Shown here in pieces: positions 1 through 10,313 of a stretch of 64,000 bases of DNA (within the stretch, counting starts at the first letter, position 1; each line of letters opens with the position of its first letter). Source of the DNA: Variovorax sp. 679 (GTDB lineage: Bacteria; Pseudomonadota; Gammaproteobacteria; Burkholderiales; Burkholderiaceae_C); contig NZ_RXFS01000003.1 of assembly GCF_003952185.1 (NCBI RefSeq), positions 186,001-250,000 of the forward strand, given 5' to 3'. The notes below the pieces were generated by a model. It had not been told where the DNA came from. It saw nothing but the letters and a program-made list of their open reading frames with translations, and ran no database searches. The position numbers and the translations under genes were made by a program.

Positions 1-38
1 TCCTTGCGAACCTCGGCTTCGTTGCGCGCGTAGTCCAT
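1..38 (-). CDS. start of a probable FecR-like anti-sigma gene (partial)
   Basis: An ATG on the minus strand at 38-36 opens a frame that stays open for 12 codons to the window edge (M-D-Y-A-R-N-E-A-E-V-R-K). It starts only 2 bases after the stop codon of the FecI-like sigma gene. In iron-uptake operons a FecR membrane anti-sigma/signal transducer normally follows fecI, so the position suggests FecR. The visible residues are too few to identify the family, so this rests on context alone. Confidence 0.3.
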   Translation of the reverse strand, partial: MDYARNEAEVRK

Positions 39-40
39 CG

Positions 41-547
41 TCACGGCGCGAGCAGGTAGCAATGTTCGAGCGCCTTGAACATGTAGTTGTTGACCGTGCG
101 CACCGTCACGCCGAGGCGCGAGGCGATTTCAGCGTAGGTCAGGCCGTCGAGCTGAGAGAGGATGAAGGCCTGCCGCACCGGCGGCTTCATACCGTCCAGC
201 ATGGTGTCGATGGCGACCAGCGCCTCGAGCACGATGGCCCGCGCCTCCAGCGAGGGCAACTGCGGCTCGGGCAGCGCGGCGAGCGTGTCGAGGTAGGCGC
301 GTTCGAGCGCGCGGCGGCGATGGAAGTCCACGACCAGCCCGTGCGCGATGGTGGCCAGGTACGCGCGCGGCTCCGCGGCAGCGACGGGCTCCGTCTTGCT
401 CAGAACGCGCACGAAGGTGTCGTGCGCCAGGTCGGCGGCGTTGTGCGTGCAGCCCAGCTTCTTGCGCAGCCATGCGTGCAGCCAACCGTGGTGGTTGCTG
501 TAGAGCGCTTGCACCTCGTGCTGTAGAGCGAACTCGCCGGCCGGCAT
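41..547 (-). CDS. ECF RNA polymerase sigma factor, FecI-like
   Basis: This is a sigma-70 extracytoplasmic-function factor of the FecI type, which directs RNA polymerase to TonB-dependent receptor operons when a periplasmic FecR relays the ferric-siderophore signal. From the chosen start (M-P-A-G-E-F) it is about 168 residues, normal for the family. Region 2 shows the A-A-D-L-A-H-D-T-F-V-R-V-L motif and region 4 a helix-turn-helix around L-T-Y-A-E-I-A-S-R-L-G-V. A longer frame to 586 adds 13 residues of low-complexity sequence and would start beside the Fur-like site, so the inner ATG is preferred. A probable fecR follows immediately. Confidence 0.86.
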   Translation of the reverse strand: MPAGEFALQHEVQALYSNHHGWLHAWLRKKLGCTHNAADLAHDTFVRVLSKTEPVAAAEPRAYLATIAHGLVVDFHRRRALERAYLDTLAALPEPQLPSLEARAIVLEALVAIDTMLDGMKPPVRQAFILSQLDGLTYAEIASRLGVTVRTVNNYMFKALEHCYLLAP

Positions 548-584
548 GGAATCTCCCCGCAGCCGGGGGCCGCGCTCAGGCTTC

Positions 585-603
585 AATAAGAATAATTCTC
601 AAT
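585..603 (-). promoter_or_regulatory. Fur-box-like operator upstream of the FecI-like gene
   Basis: An AT-rich island in GC-rich DNA reads AATAAGAATAATTCTCAAT, which matches the Fur 19-mer pattern (AATGAGAATGATTATCATT type) at about 15 of 19 positions. It lies about 40 bp upstream of the sigma-factor start. Ferric-uptake sigma genes are classically Fur-repressed, so this fits iron control of the operon. It was matched by eye, not with a scoring matrix. Confidence 0.5.
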
Positions 604-932
604 TATATTGCCCGATGCCGCGGGATTGGAGCGCGCCTCGAAAGCGCGAAGAAACTCGCCCAACATGGCTTCAGCGCTCCCATGTCACGAGGCTTGAGAA
701 TGCCGACCGGCTCCAGGCCGAACTGCGCGTCGATGCGGACCTCCGCCAGTTCACCCGCCCCGAGGCTCGGCCGGACGACCGAGAACGGGAGCAAGGCGAA
801 CAAGTCCTGGTGACGCAGCAGCCGCCACACCACGCCGAGCGACCGCGTGACGACCGGGTAGGTGAGAGGCGGCTGCGGAAACCGCCGGGTCGATACCGCA
901 ATCGCAGAGCTCGTGAGAAGCGGAACCGGCAT
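603..932 (-). pseudogene. C-terminal remnant of a LysR-family regulator
   Basis: The minus-strand frame encodes a stretch typical of the last part of a LysR substrate-binding domain: T-Y-P-V-V-T-R-S-L, then a helix (V-W-R-L-L-R-H-Q-D-L-F-A-L-L-P), then a final strand and the usual G-I-L-K-P-R-D ending. No helix-turn-helix or N-terminal half is found upstream in any frame. This is a decayed fragment of a roughly 300-residue protein. Only the C-terminal third is recognisable and the upstream limit is uncertain. Confidence 0.4.
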
Positions 933-1484
933 TCAGGTTTGGCGGGTGATGGAACTGTCCGGACTCCGCGTCTGGTCGACCGCTCTTTCCAGCTACACAA
1001 AAAATGAGATCGAGAAGTTGAATGCTCAGAATTCCGTATGTGCCACGACCCTACCAAGATGAAACACTGGGGTCACTGCCGACACGCTTGCTGCTCTACA
1101 ACGGCGCGGGTTTGTGGCGCAGCCTGCTGGAAGAGTCGGGTTCACGCATATCGCAGGAGATCAGCAAAATGACATCTGCAGCTACCGGTTCATGCCGCGA
1201 GGGGGCGGCTTAGTCGATGCGGCATTGCCGGCCAACGGCTACCAACCCTCCCACGGGATGCGACCTTGAGGTCCTCGCCAGGACTCTCGTGCCATCAAAG
1301 TAATCCTTTCGATGAGCAATCACAGAAACCGGAAAAGGCCATCGGGTTGCTTCCTTGAACATGTCGTTACGCTCGTTCCAGTCATTGCCGCACAGCGCAA
1401 TGCATCCGAATTCAAAAGAACGAACGAGGGTCACACATGCATTACGACGCGACCGCCGGGCATGGCTGCTCAAGCCATCGCCTG
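933..1484. other. non-coding mosaic region before the Rhs gene
   Basis: Apart from the short TniQ-like remnant listed separately, no convincing gene is seen here. The bases from about 1290 to 1440 are less GC-rich than the surroundings and probably contain the promoter of the Rhs gene. No clear -35/-10 pair was found by eye. Confidence 0.4.
1022..1213 (+). pseudogene. possible N-terminal fragment of a TniQ-family protein
   Basis: A 63-codon frame starts M-L-R-I-P-Y-V-P-R-P-Y-Q-D-E-T-L-G-S-L and continues R-L-L-L-Y-N-G. This resembles the start of TniQ/TnsD-type target-selection proteins, where a P-x-P-x-x-D-E-S-L segment is followed by an R-L-x-x-x-N-G helix. Similarity stops after about 40 residues, so it would be a remnant of a protein of several hundred residues. 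The match is short and made by eye. A chance frame is the alternative. Confidence 0.3.
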
Positions 1485-4400
1485 ATGAAGCGACTCGCCC
1501 TGCAAGGCGCCGCAGCATTCACGCTGCTGGGCATCTCCGCTGGAGTCCAAGCCGCCTGCTCGCTGAACTTCACCTCACCGAGCAAGGGCGCGAAGGTCAC
1601 CTCGCCCAGCATCACGGTGTACGGCACCGGCGGCGGCGATGCCACCACGGGCGATGCCGGCACCGTGACCGCCACGCTCAATGGATCGCCGTTCTTCAGC
1701 TACTCGGGATCGTTCACCGCAGTTGTCTCGTTCCTCGAGGGGCGCGGCGTTCCCGTCACGCTGCGCCCCGGTCCCAACTACCTGGCAGTCTCGGGCAGCG
1801 TTGGTGGATGCAGCGCGTCGGACTACATGACGGTCTACTACGACACGTCCGATGTCATTCCCCGCAAGAACAAGGGTGACGGCACCGAGCGCGATGGCCC
1901 GCAATCGTGCACTGGGAACCCCATCAACTTCGCGATGGGCAACAAGGTGCAGGAGGAGGAAGACTTCCGCAGTGCCTCGGCGCACTATCCACTGAAGTTC
2001 TCGCGCATCTTCAATAGCGCCGACGGCTATTGGCGTTATTCGTACGCCACCCGTCTGAGGATCAGCACCGCCGAAGTGGTGCTGCTGCATGCGAACGGTC
2101 GCGAGTCGCCGTTTGCGCGCAGCGGTTCCACCATCACCCGCGACGCGGACGAACTCGGCACGCTCACACAGACCGGCACCGGCTGGCTCTATGTCGACGT
2201 CGACAACACCCGCTACGAGTTCAACACGACCGGGCGCCTGACCAAGCAGACGCATCCTGAGGGTTGGTATCACAGCCTCTCCTACGGCACCAATGGCGCG
2301 GTGACAGTGACCGACGGGTTCGGCAACAGCATCGGCTACACCGAGGACGCCCACTTCCAGCCGCGCACGCTGACCACGCCCAATTTCAGCATCGCCTACA
2401 ACTACGACACCGCGAACCGGCTCACTTCTGTCACCAGGACGGCCGGCGCGAGTGTGACGAGCCGCACGTACCACTACGAGAACACATCGAACCCACGCTT
2501 CCTGACAGGCATCACCGATGAACTGGGCGTGCGCTTCGCCACCTACACCTACGACTCGCTGGGACGCGCCACGAGCACCACGCACGCGGGCAATGCCGGC
2601 CTCACGCAGGTGGCCTACAACGCCAATAGCACGACGACCGTGACCGATGCGGTGGGACGCGCCACGACCTACCACTACACGGTGGTCAACGGCGTCAAGC
2701 GCATCTCGCAGATCCAGGGAGAACCAGCGCCCGGCTGCCCGGCCAGCAACTCTTCGTTCACCTACGACGCGCGAGGACTGCTGGCGAGCCAGACCAATGC
2801 GACCGGCAGCGTCACCAGCTTCACCTACAACACCCGCGGCCTGGAGGCCTCGCGCACGGAGGCGCTCGGAGCCCCCGAGCAGAGGACCATCGCCACGACC
2901 TGGGATACGACGCTGCCGGTGCCCACACTGGTCAGCCAGACGGGCCGGGACACCGCCTACACCTATGACACGGCCGGCCGTCAGCTCACCGCGACGATCA
3001 CAGACACCGGAGGTACAGCAGGTACAGCACGCACGAGCCAGCGGACCTACACGACCGAAGGCCTCGTTCATACGTCCACCGAGCCCAACGGTGCCGTCAC
3101 CACCTACACCTACGACACCCGCGGCAATGTGCTGAGCGCGGCCAATGCGCTGGGCCATGTCACGACTTACACCTACGACACCGCCAATCGCCTCACGAGC
3201 CAGACCGATCCGAATGGACTGGTCGCCACCTTCACGTGGGATGCGTACGACCGGCTGCTCACGCGCACCGTCGGCACGGGGCCCGGGCAGACCACGACTC
3301 TGACCTACCACCCCACTGGCACGATCGCAACGACATCCCTGCCCACCGGGCTGGTCACCAGCTACACCTACGACGCAGCACAACGCCTGACCGGCTGGAG
3401 CAACAACCGTGGCGAGAGCGGCACCTACACCCTCGACGCCGCGGGCAATCGCCTGACGGAGCAGACGCTCAACAGTTCCGGTTCGATCGCGTGGGCAACC
3501 GCGCGCACCATCAACAAGCTCAACCGCATTGCCACGCAGACGCAGGGTACGAACCAGAGCGAGAGTTTCAGCTACGACGCGGGCGGTGACCGCATCGCCC
3601 AGACCAATGGGTTGAACCAGACCATGAGCTGGAGCCTCGACGCGCTGGCCCGCGTCAAGACGATCACGGATGCCGCCAATGCCAGCGCGGGCCTCGGCTA
3701 CAACGCGCTCGACGCCGTCACTCAGGCCAGTGACTTCAACACAATCGCCACCAGCTACAGCCGCGATGCCCTGGGCAATGCAACGGCTGAAGCCAGCGCC
3801 GACAGCGGCTCTCGCAGTGGCCAGTTCGACGCGCTGGGCCTGCCCAGCCAGGTCACCGACGCACTCGGCCAGGCCACCAGCATCACCCGCGATGCGTTGG
3901 GACGACCGACGGGTATCGTCTTCGCCGACGGCAAGACCACGACCCTGCGCTACGACCTGAGCGCCAACAGCAAGGGCTACCTCAGCGAGATCATCGACCG
4001 CGCCGGCATCACCGAGTACACCCGGGATGAATTCGGAAGGGTCACGCTCAAGAAGCAGACCTTGACCAATGGAAGCATCCAGCAGGTCAGCTATGTCTAC
4101 AACCTCAACGGCACGCTCGCGAGCATCGGCTATCCCGGCAGCGGCACGCTCAGCCACGCCTACGACGCCACGGGCCGACTCACGAACCTGAACTGGAACG
4201 GCACCCCGCTGGTTTCCGCCATCACCTGGAATGCCCTGGGCCAGCCCACGGGCTGGAACTGGACGTTCACCACCACCAGCCCGGCGCTGGCAGCCAGTCG
4301 CACTTACGACAGTGCCTCGCGTCTGGCGCAGACCGAATTCAGCAGCTACACCTACGATGCTGCCGGCCGCATCGGCAGCCTCACCCAGAACCTCTGGGGC

Positions 4401-5870
4401 CCCGCCGACAACAACCCCGTCAACAGCACCATCGTCGCTGCCGACACGACCTGGAACGTGGGCTACAGCCCGACAGGCCGCATCATCAGCTTTGCCTCGA
4501 CAGCGGGCGCAGGCGACAGCGCCAGCTTCAGCTACGACGCCAACGGCAACCGTACGGCGAGCACACGCGTGTTGGCGGGCCAGACGACGAGCCGCGGCTA
4601 CACCCTGCAGCCCGGTACCAACCGTCTGGCCGGTTTCAGCCAGACCATCAACGGTGCCAGCAACACCAGTGTCACCTACGGCTATAACGTCAACGGCGAC
4701 CTGACGAGCGACGGTCTCAGGAGCTATGGCTACGACGCGGAAGGTCGCCTGGCCACCGCCACCACGGGTGCAACGGACGTCAGTCCGACGACACGCTATG
4801 CACACAACGCTTTGGGCCAGCGCGTATTCAAGACCGAGCCGCTGTACCCGCCCAGCCAAGGCGATGAGAACGACCCGGGCTTCTGGAACAGCCTCGTGGC
4901 CTTCTTCACCAAGTTGTGGAGCCCGGCGACGACACCGGCCGAACAGCTCGGCTACGCCTATGTCTACGACGAGCGAGGCAGCCTGATCGCCGAGCTCGGC
5001 AGCGGCGGCACACACAGCGCGGGCGAAGCACGCTACATCTACCTGCCGACGGCCAACGGGTCGATGCCGGTCGCGGCGGTGGTCAACGGCACCACGTACG
5101 CCGTGCACAGCGATCATCTGAACACACCCAGAAGGCTCAGCAATGCCGACGGACAGGCCGTCTGGCAATGGGGCTACAGCGCATTCGGCGATGACAAGCC
5201 GGCGCTGGCGAAGAATCGCTTCGCGAATCTCGACGTGACGCCGAACCCGGGCACGACCGGCATCTCGGAAGTGAAGTTCAACCTGCGGTATCCGGGCCAG
5301 TACGCGGACGAGGAATCGGGCCTCTTCTACAACTACTTCCGCAGCTACGACGCGAGGACCGGGCGGTACAGCCAGCCGGATCCGATCGGGCTGGATGGTG
5401 GGTGGAATCGGTTTGGGTATGTGGATGCGAATCCGCTGGAATTCTCCGATCCGCTGGGATTGAGGGGTGGCGCAGCTGGTGGTGGAAGCGTCAACTTCCC
5501 GACGTCCATGTACCGTCAGCCGCAACTGCCGTACATGCCAACGCGTCCGCCCGGACCGCAGCCGCTACAGCCTCGTGGTACGGAGTCTTCCTCGGCGCAG
5601 GGCTACCTGGATCGTCTCGAAAGGCAGGGAAACTACGCCGATGGCGCCGGATCGCTCACCGGGGCGGGCGAGCAGTTCCGTCACCCGAGCGTTCCCAACG
5701 CATTGGAAGGGCTGATCAATCCGCAACGCTCCGGGCCGTTCGTTCCGACGGTGCCATTGCCGACGGGACCGAGCTGCAGGACGATCTGCGTGCCCAACAA
5801 GGCGGGTCAATGCTCGGCCGACGCCGGTTGCAGAACAGTCTGCGGCCCGGTGATCGAGGCCATTCGATGA
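1485..5870 (+). CDS. Rhs/YD-repeat polymorphic-toxin-like surface protein
   Basis: This is a large secreted Rhs protein of about 1,461 residues. The start M-K-R-L-A-L-Q-G begins a clear signal peptide (hydrophobic core, G-V-Q-A-A cut region); an ATG 48 bases earlier would put charged residues before it. Domains in order: an Ig-like N-terminal domain with cysteines (to about 110), a DUF6531 segment with N-P-I-N-F-A-M-G-N-K, then dozens of YD repeats (T-Y-D-x-x-G-R) forming the Rhs barrel, and the conserved core ending near D-P-L-G-L about 136 residues before the stop. The variable tail is Pro/Gly-rich and ends in a Cys-rich stretch (C-R-T-I-C ... C-R-T-V-C). I do not recognise the tail as a known toxin. 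No VgrG or type VI adaptor gene is near. Confidence 0.92.
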   Translation: MKRLALQGAAAFTLLGISAGVQAACSLNFTSPSKGAKVTSPSITVYGTGGGDATTGDAGTVTATLNGSPFFSYSGSFTAVVSFLEGRGVPVTLRPGPNYLAVSGSVGGCSASDYMTVYYDTSDVIPRKNKGDGTERDGPQSCTGNPINFAMGNKVQEEEDFRSASAHYPLKFSRIFNSADGYWRYSYATRLRISTAEVVLLHANGRESPFARSGSTITRDADELGTLTQTGTGWLYVDVDNTRYEFNTTGRLTKQTHPEGWYHSLSYGTNGAVTVTDGFGNSIGYTEDAHFQPRTLTTPNFSIAYNYDTANRLTSVTRTAGASVTSRTYHYENTSNPRFLTGITDELGVRFATYTYDSLGRATSTTHAGNAGLTQVAYNANSTTTVTDAVGRATTYHYTVVNGVKRISQIQGEPAPGCPASNSSFTYDARGLLASQTNATGSVTSFTYNTRGLEASRTEALGAPEQRTIATTWDTTLPVPTLVSQTGRDTAYTYDTAGRQLTATITDTGGTAGTARTSQRTYTTEGLVHTSTEPNGAVTTYTYDTRGNVLSAANALGHVTTYTYDTANRLTSQTDPNGLVATFTWDAYDRLLTRTVGTGPGQTTTLTYHPTGTIATTSLPTGLVTSYTYDAAQRLTGWSNNRGESGTYTLDAAGNRLTEQTLNSSGSIAWATARTINKLNRIATQTQGTNQSESFSYDAGGDRIAQTNGLNQTMSWSLDALARVKTITDAANASAGLGYNALDAVTQASDFNTIATSYSRDALGNATAEASADSGSRSGQFDALGLPSQVTDALGQATSITRDALGRPTGIVFADGKTTTLRYDLSANSKGYLSEIIDRAGITEYTRDEFGRVTLKKQTLTNGSIQQVSYVYNLNGTLASIGYPGSGTLSHAYDATGRLTNLNWNGTPLVSAITWNALGQPTGWNWTFTTTSPALAASRTYDSASRLAQTEFSSYTYDAAGRIGSLTQNLWGPADNNPVNSTIVAADTTWNVGYSPTGRIISFASTAGAGDSASFSYDANGNRTASTRVLAGQTTSRGYTLQPGTNRLAGFSQTINGASNTSVTYGYNVNGDLTSDGLRSYGYDAEGRLATATTGATDVSPTTRYAHNALGQRVFKTEPLYPPSQGDENDPGFWNSLVAFFTKLWSPATTPAEQLGYAYVYDERGSLIAELGSGGTHSAGEARYIYLPTANGSMPVAAVVNGTTYAVHSDHLNTPRRLSNADGQAVWQWGYSAFGDDKPALAKNRFANLDVTPNPGTTGISEVKFNLRYPGQYADEESGLFYNYFRSYDARTGRYSQPDPIGLDGGWNRFGYVDANPLEFSDPLGLRGGAAGGGSVNFPTSMYRQPQLPYMPTRPPGPQPLQPRGTESSSAQGYLDRLERQGNYADGAGSLTGAGEQFRHPSVPNALEGLINPQRSGPFVPTVPLPTGPSCRTICVPNKAGQCSADAGCRTVCGPVIEAIR

Positions 5871-5871
5871 G

Positions 5872-6102
5872 ATGAAACTGAAACGCTCGAAGGTACTTTT
5901 CTTGACGGCTCTCGTCGTGTTGTCCGCCGCGGCCGGCTGGTACGGCTGGGAGCGGGGCAAGCAGCCGAGGCAGACGGCCGAGGAGGCATGCAGGAAGCAG
6001 TGCCATCCGTTGCCCTGGCAGATCAAAGGAGAAAAGCGGATACCCAACGCGCCCGAAGGCTGGCGCAACTATCCGGTCCATCCGACGTGCCAGTGCGGTT
6101 GA
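5872..6102 (+). CDS. small single-pass membrane protein, possible Rhs partner
   Basis: This 76-residue protein begins one base after the Rhs stop codon, so the two are very likely co-transcribed. Residues 6-25 form one hydrophobic segment (F-L-T-A-L-V-V-L-S-A-A-A) after a K-L-K-R start. The rest is predicted periplasmic, with cysteines at C-R-K-Q-C and a final C-Q-C-G. The position is that of an immunity gene behind a polymorphic toxin. The Cys-rich tail echoes the Cys-rich end of the Rhs tail, so it could instead be an orphan tail-like piece. No family is recognised. Confidence 0.5.
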   Translation: MKLKRSKVLFLTALVVLSAAAGWYGWERGKQPRQTAEEACRKQCHPLPWQIKGEKRIPNAPEGWRNYPVHPTCQCG

Positions 6103-6174
6103 GCATGCTGGGTTTTCCGGTGCTCGATGGCAAGGAGCAACATCGAACACACTATCTCTCTATCGGAGATCTAG

Positions 6175-6194
6175 GGAAGGTCTGAACAACTCGC
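6175..6194. mobile_element. possible IS5-family terminal repeat remnant
   Basis: The sequence GGGAAGGTCTGAACAACTCG directly follows CTAG at 6171-6174. IS5 ends begin GGAAGGTGCGAACAAGTC and IS5 elements target and duplicate a 4-base YTAR site such as CTAG. The similarity is clear over about 18 bases, but no transposase frame and no second end are visible. It would be a solo-end relic marking past insertion beside the Rhs locus. Confidence 0.25.
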
Positions 6195-6362
6195 GATCCC
6201 GAGCCCGCCATGCACGTGCTGCCGACGAGAGGTCGACGCGTTCACGGTTCGATCGCCTTCTGAAGTGGGTTTGAAGCGCCCCCGAGCGCTCTCACGTGTC
6301 CGCGCCAACATTCTCCCCAATATCTGGAAATCAAGGCCATCACCACCCTGAAGCCTTCAGGC

Positions 6363-8243
6363 TCACTCCACCGTCACGCTCTTCGCGAGATTGCGCGGCT
6401 TGTCCACATCAGTCCCGCGCGCACACGCCGTGTGATACGCCAGCAGCTGCAGCGGCACCACGTGCAGGATCGGCGAGAGCGCGCCGTAGTGCTCGGGCAT
6501 GCGGATCACGTGCAGCCCCTCGCTGCTCTTGATCTTCGTGTCGCCGTCGGCCAGCACGTAGAGCACGCCGCCGCGCGCGCGCACTTCCTGCAGGTTGCTC
6601 TTGAGCTTCTCGAGCAGCGCGTCGTTGGGGGCCACGGCCACCACGGGCATCTCGCTGGTCACCAGCGCGAGCGGGCCGTGCTTGAGTTCGCCGGCGGCAT
6701 ACGCCTCGGCGTGGATGTAGGTCACTTCCTTGAGCTTGAGCGCGCCTTCGAGCGCGATCGGGTAGTGCAACCCACGCCCGAGGAAGAGCGCGTTGTCCTT
6801 GCGCGCGAAGTCCTCGGCCCAGCCGATGATCTGCGGCTCCAGCGCCAAGACCGACTGCAGCGCGACGGGCAGGTGGCGCATCTCCTTCAGGTAGCGCGCC
6901 TCGTCGGCGTCGCTCAGCCGGCCCTTGGCCTGCGCTATGGCGAGCGTGAGCAAAAAGAGCCCCGCCAGCTGCGTGGTGAAGGCCTTGGTCGACGCCACGC
7001 CGATTTCCACGCCGGCGCGCGTGATGTACGCCAGCTTGCACTCGCGCACCATCGCGCTGGTGGCGACGTTGCAGATGGTCAGCGTCTGCTCCATGCCCAG
7101 CGAGCGAGCGTGCTTCAGCGCGGCCAGCGTGTCGGCGGTTTCGCCCGACTGGCTGATGGTGACGACCAGCGTCTTCGGATCGGGCACGGACTCGCGATAA
7201 CGGTACTCGCTGGCGATCTCGACCTGGGTGGAGATCTTCGCGATGCCTTCGAGCCAGTACTTGGCGGTGCAGCCGCTGTAGTAGCTGGTGCCGCAGGCGA
7301 GGATGAGGATCTTGTCGATGTCCTGGAACACGCGATGCGCGCTCGCTCCCGTGGCGCCGTCCTGGCCGATGCCGTCGAACAGCTCGGGCACGATGCCTTC
7401 CACGCCTTCGAGCGTGTCGCCGATGGCGCGCGGCTGCTCGAAGATTTCCTTCTGCATGTAGTGGCGGTAGGGGCCGAGCTCGGCCGCACCGCTGTGGGCC
7501 AGCACGGTGCGCACCTGGCGGGTGACCGGTTTGTGGTTCTTGTCGACGATCCAGTACTTGCCGGGCTGCAGGTCGACCACGTCGCCCTCTTCCAGGTAGA
7601 TGATCTGGTCGGTCACGCCGGCCAGGGCCATCGCGTCGCTGGCGAGGAAGTTCTCGGCACCGTCCTTGCCAGCGCCCAGGATCAGCGGCGAGCCCGCGCG
7701 CGCACCGACCACGCGCTGCGGCTCGTCGCGGCAGATCACGGCAATGGCGTAGGCGCCGTGCAGCTGCAGCACGGCGGCCTTGACGGCCTCGAACAGGTCG
7801 CCGTCGTAGAGGCTGTCGACGAGGTGGGCGATGACCTCGGTGTCGGTCTGGCTCTCGAAGGCGTAGCCCTTGGCTTCGAGCGCGGCGCGCAGCGTTTCGT
7901 GGTTCTCGATGATGCCGTTGTGCACGAGCGCGACGCGGCCAGGCCGCGCGGCCTGCGCATCGGCGCCGGGACCGTGGCTGAAATGCGGATGCGCGTTGTG
8001 CACCGCCGGCGCGCCGTGCGTGGCCCAGCGCGTGTGGGCGATGCCGGTGAGGCCTTCGACCTTGTCGTCGCGCACCTGCGCCACGAGGTCGGCCACGCGC
8101 GAGGTGGTGCGCGCCCGTGTCAGGCCGCCGGCCTGCACTGCCACGCCGCACGAGTCATAGCCGCGGTACTCGAGCCGCTGGAGGCCCTGCACGAGGACCG
8201 GAACGATGTTGCGATGGGACGCTGCCCCGACGATGCCGCACAT
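6363..8243 (-). CDS. glmS: glutamine--fructose-6-phosphate aminotransferase (isomerizing)
   Basis: GlmS makes glucosamine-6-phosphate from fructose-6-phosphate and glutamine, the first step to UDP-GlcNAc for peptidoglycan and LPS. It is 626 residues, close to the usual 610. The start M-C-G-I-V-G exposes the nucleophilic Cys2 of the N-terminal glutaminase domain. Two SIS sugar-isomerase domains follow (C-G-T-S-Y-Y and S-Q-S-G-E-T-A-D-T motifs), and the protein ends in the family's [11 protein letters not shown]. The gene is divergent from an Lrp regulator, beyond which lies glmU, so two UDP-GlcNAc genes sit close together. A weak palindrome at 6347-6361 follows its stop. Confidence 0.98.
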   Translation of the reverse strand: MCGIVGAASHRNIVPVLVQGLQRLEYRGYDSCGVAVQAGGLTRARTTSRVADLVAQVRDDKVEGLTGIAHTRWATHGAPAVHNAHPHFSHGPGADAQAARPGRVALVHNGIIENHETLRAALEAKGYAFESQTDTEVIAHLVDSLYDGDLFEAVKAAVLQLHGAYAIAVICRDEPQRVVGARAGSPLILGAGKDGAENFLASDAMALAGVTDQIIYLEEGDVVDLQPGKYWIVDKNHKPVTRQVRTVLAHSGAAELGPYRHYMQKEIFEQPRAIGDTLEGVEGIVPELFDGIGQDGATGASAHRVFQDIDKILILACGTSYYSGCTAKYWLEGIAKISTQVEIASEYRYRESVPDPKTLVVTISQSGETADTLAALKHARSLGMEQTLTICNVATSAMVRECKLAYITRAGVEIGVASTKAFTTQLAGLFLLTLAIAQAKGRLSDADEARYLKEMRHLPVALQSVLALEPQIIGWAEDFARKDNALFLGRGLHYPIALEGALKLKEVTYIHAEAYAAGELKHGPLALVTSEMPVVAVAPNDALLEKLKSNLQEVRARGGVLYVLADGDTKIKSSEGLHVIRMPEHYGALSPILHVVPLQLLAYHTACARGTDVDKPRNLAKSVTVE

Positions 8244-8306
8244 GGTGAGCTGCCTTTGAATGAAGAAGAGGCTCGATGGTAGGAAGGCATGAAAGAAATA
8301 TGCATT

Positions 8307-8364
8307 CGAAATTTCATTGATTTCGGACTTTTATTTCTTCATTTTTCCTATTTGGACTTTTATT
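8307..8364 (+). promoter_or_regulatory. AT-rich repeat array upstream of the Lrp-type regulator
   Basis: The glmS-lrp gap is strongly AT-rich. It contains an inverted repeat CGAAAT-N7-ATTTCG (8307-8325) and two copies of GGACTTTTATT (8325-8335 and 8354-8364) spaced 29 bp apart, close to three helical turns. Lrp/AsnC proteins usually bind such phased sites and autoregulate. Binding by the neighbouring regulator is an inference. Confidence 0.42.
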
Positions 8365-8381
8365 CCATAATTTCTCTGAAT

Positions 8382-8873
8382 ATGGAATCAATCTCGCTCG
8401 ATTCAACAGACTTGCGGCTGCTCGAGGCCCTGCAGCGCGATGCCTCACAGACCAACCAGCGACTCGCCGCGGACATGGGCATCTCCCCGCCCACCTGCCT
8501 GCGCCGCGTGCAGCGGCTGCGCGAGCTCGGGCTGATCGAGCGCCAGGTCGCGCTGCTGTCGCCCGACCGGCTCGCCACGGTGCTGGGTCACGGCCTGCAG
8601 GCGGTGATCGAGATCTCGCTGGACCGGCAGGACGCCGCCTCGCTCGACGCCTTCGAGGCGCGCGTGATCGCCGACGACGCGGTCCAGCAATGCTGGCGCG
8701 TGTCGCCCGGCCCGGACTTCGTGCTGGTGGTGGCGGCGCGCGACATGCCCGGCTACGCCGAACTCACGCAGCGCCTGTTCACAGCCGATGCGAACGTGCG
8801 CAACGTCAAGGCCTTCTTCAGCCTGAAGCGCGCGAAGTTCGAGCCCCGGCTGCCGCTGGGGCCCCGGACCTGA
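8382..8873 (+). CDS. Lrp/AsnC-family transcriptional regulator
   Basis: This 163-residue protein has the N-terminal Lrp helix-turn-helix (D-L-R-L-L-E-A-L-Q-R-D-A-S, then I-S-P-P-T-C-L-R-R-V-Q-R-L) and a C-terminal RAM/AsnC ligand-binding fold (V-Q-Q-C-W-R-V-S-P-G-P-D-F-V-L-V-V). The start M-E-S-I-S-L-D is preferred; an upstream frame opening at 8289 adds an unlikely hydrophobic AT-rich leader. Such proteins sense amino acids and form octamers. The gene is divergent from glmS and converges with glmU, sharing a hairpin at its stop. Its targets are unknown. Confidence 0.95.
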   Translation: MESISLDSTDLRLLEALQRDASQTNQRLAADMGISPPTCLRRVQRLRELGLIERQVALLSPDRLATVLGHGLQAVIEISLDRQDAASLDAFEARVIADDAVQQCWRVSPGPDFVLVVAARDMPGYAELTQRLFTADANVRNVKAFFSLKRAKFEPRLPLGPRT

Positions 8874-8882
8874 AGAAGCCCC

Positions 8883-10311
<1,429 letters not shown>

Positions 10312-10313
<2 letters not shown>

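Noticed and set aside
1210..1518. A 102-codon minus-strand frame before the Rhs gene
   Set aside because: No family similarity and it overlaps the Rhs start region.
2300..5000. Regular repeats in DNA that might suggest a CRISPR array or minisatellite
   Set aside because: They are in-frame YD repeats of the Rhs protein with variable spacing, not identical repeats with unique spacers.
1575..5525. A 1,316-codon open frame antisense to the Rhs gene
   Set aside because: It mirrors the repeats and codon bias of the Rhs gene, lacks any recognisable domain, and is a shadow caused by high GC.
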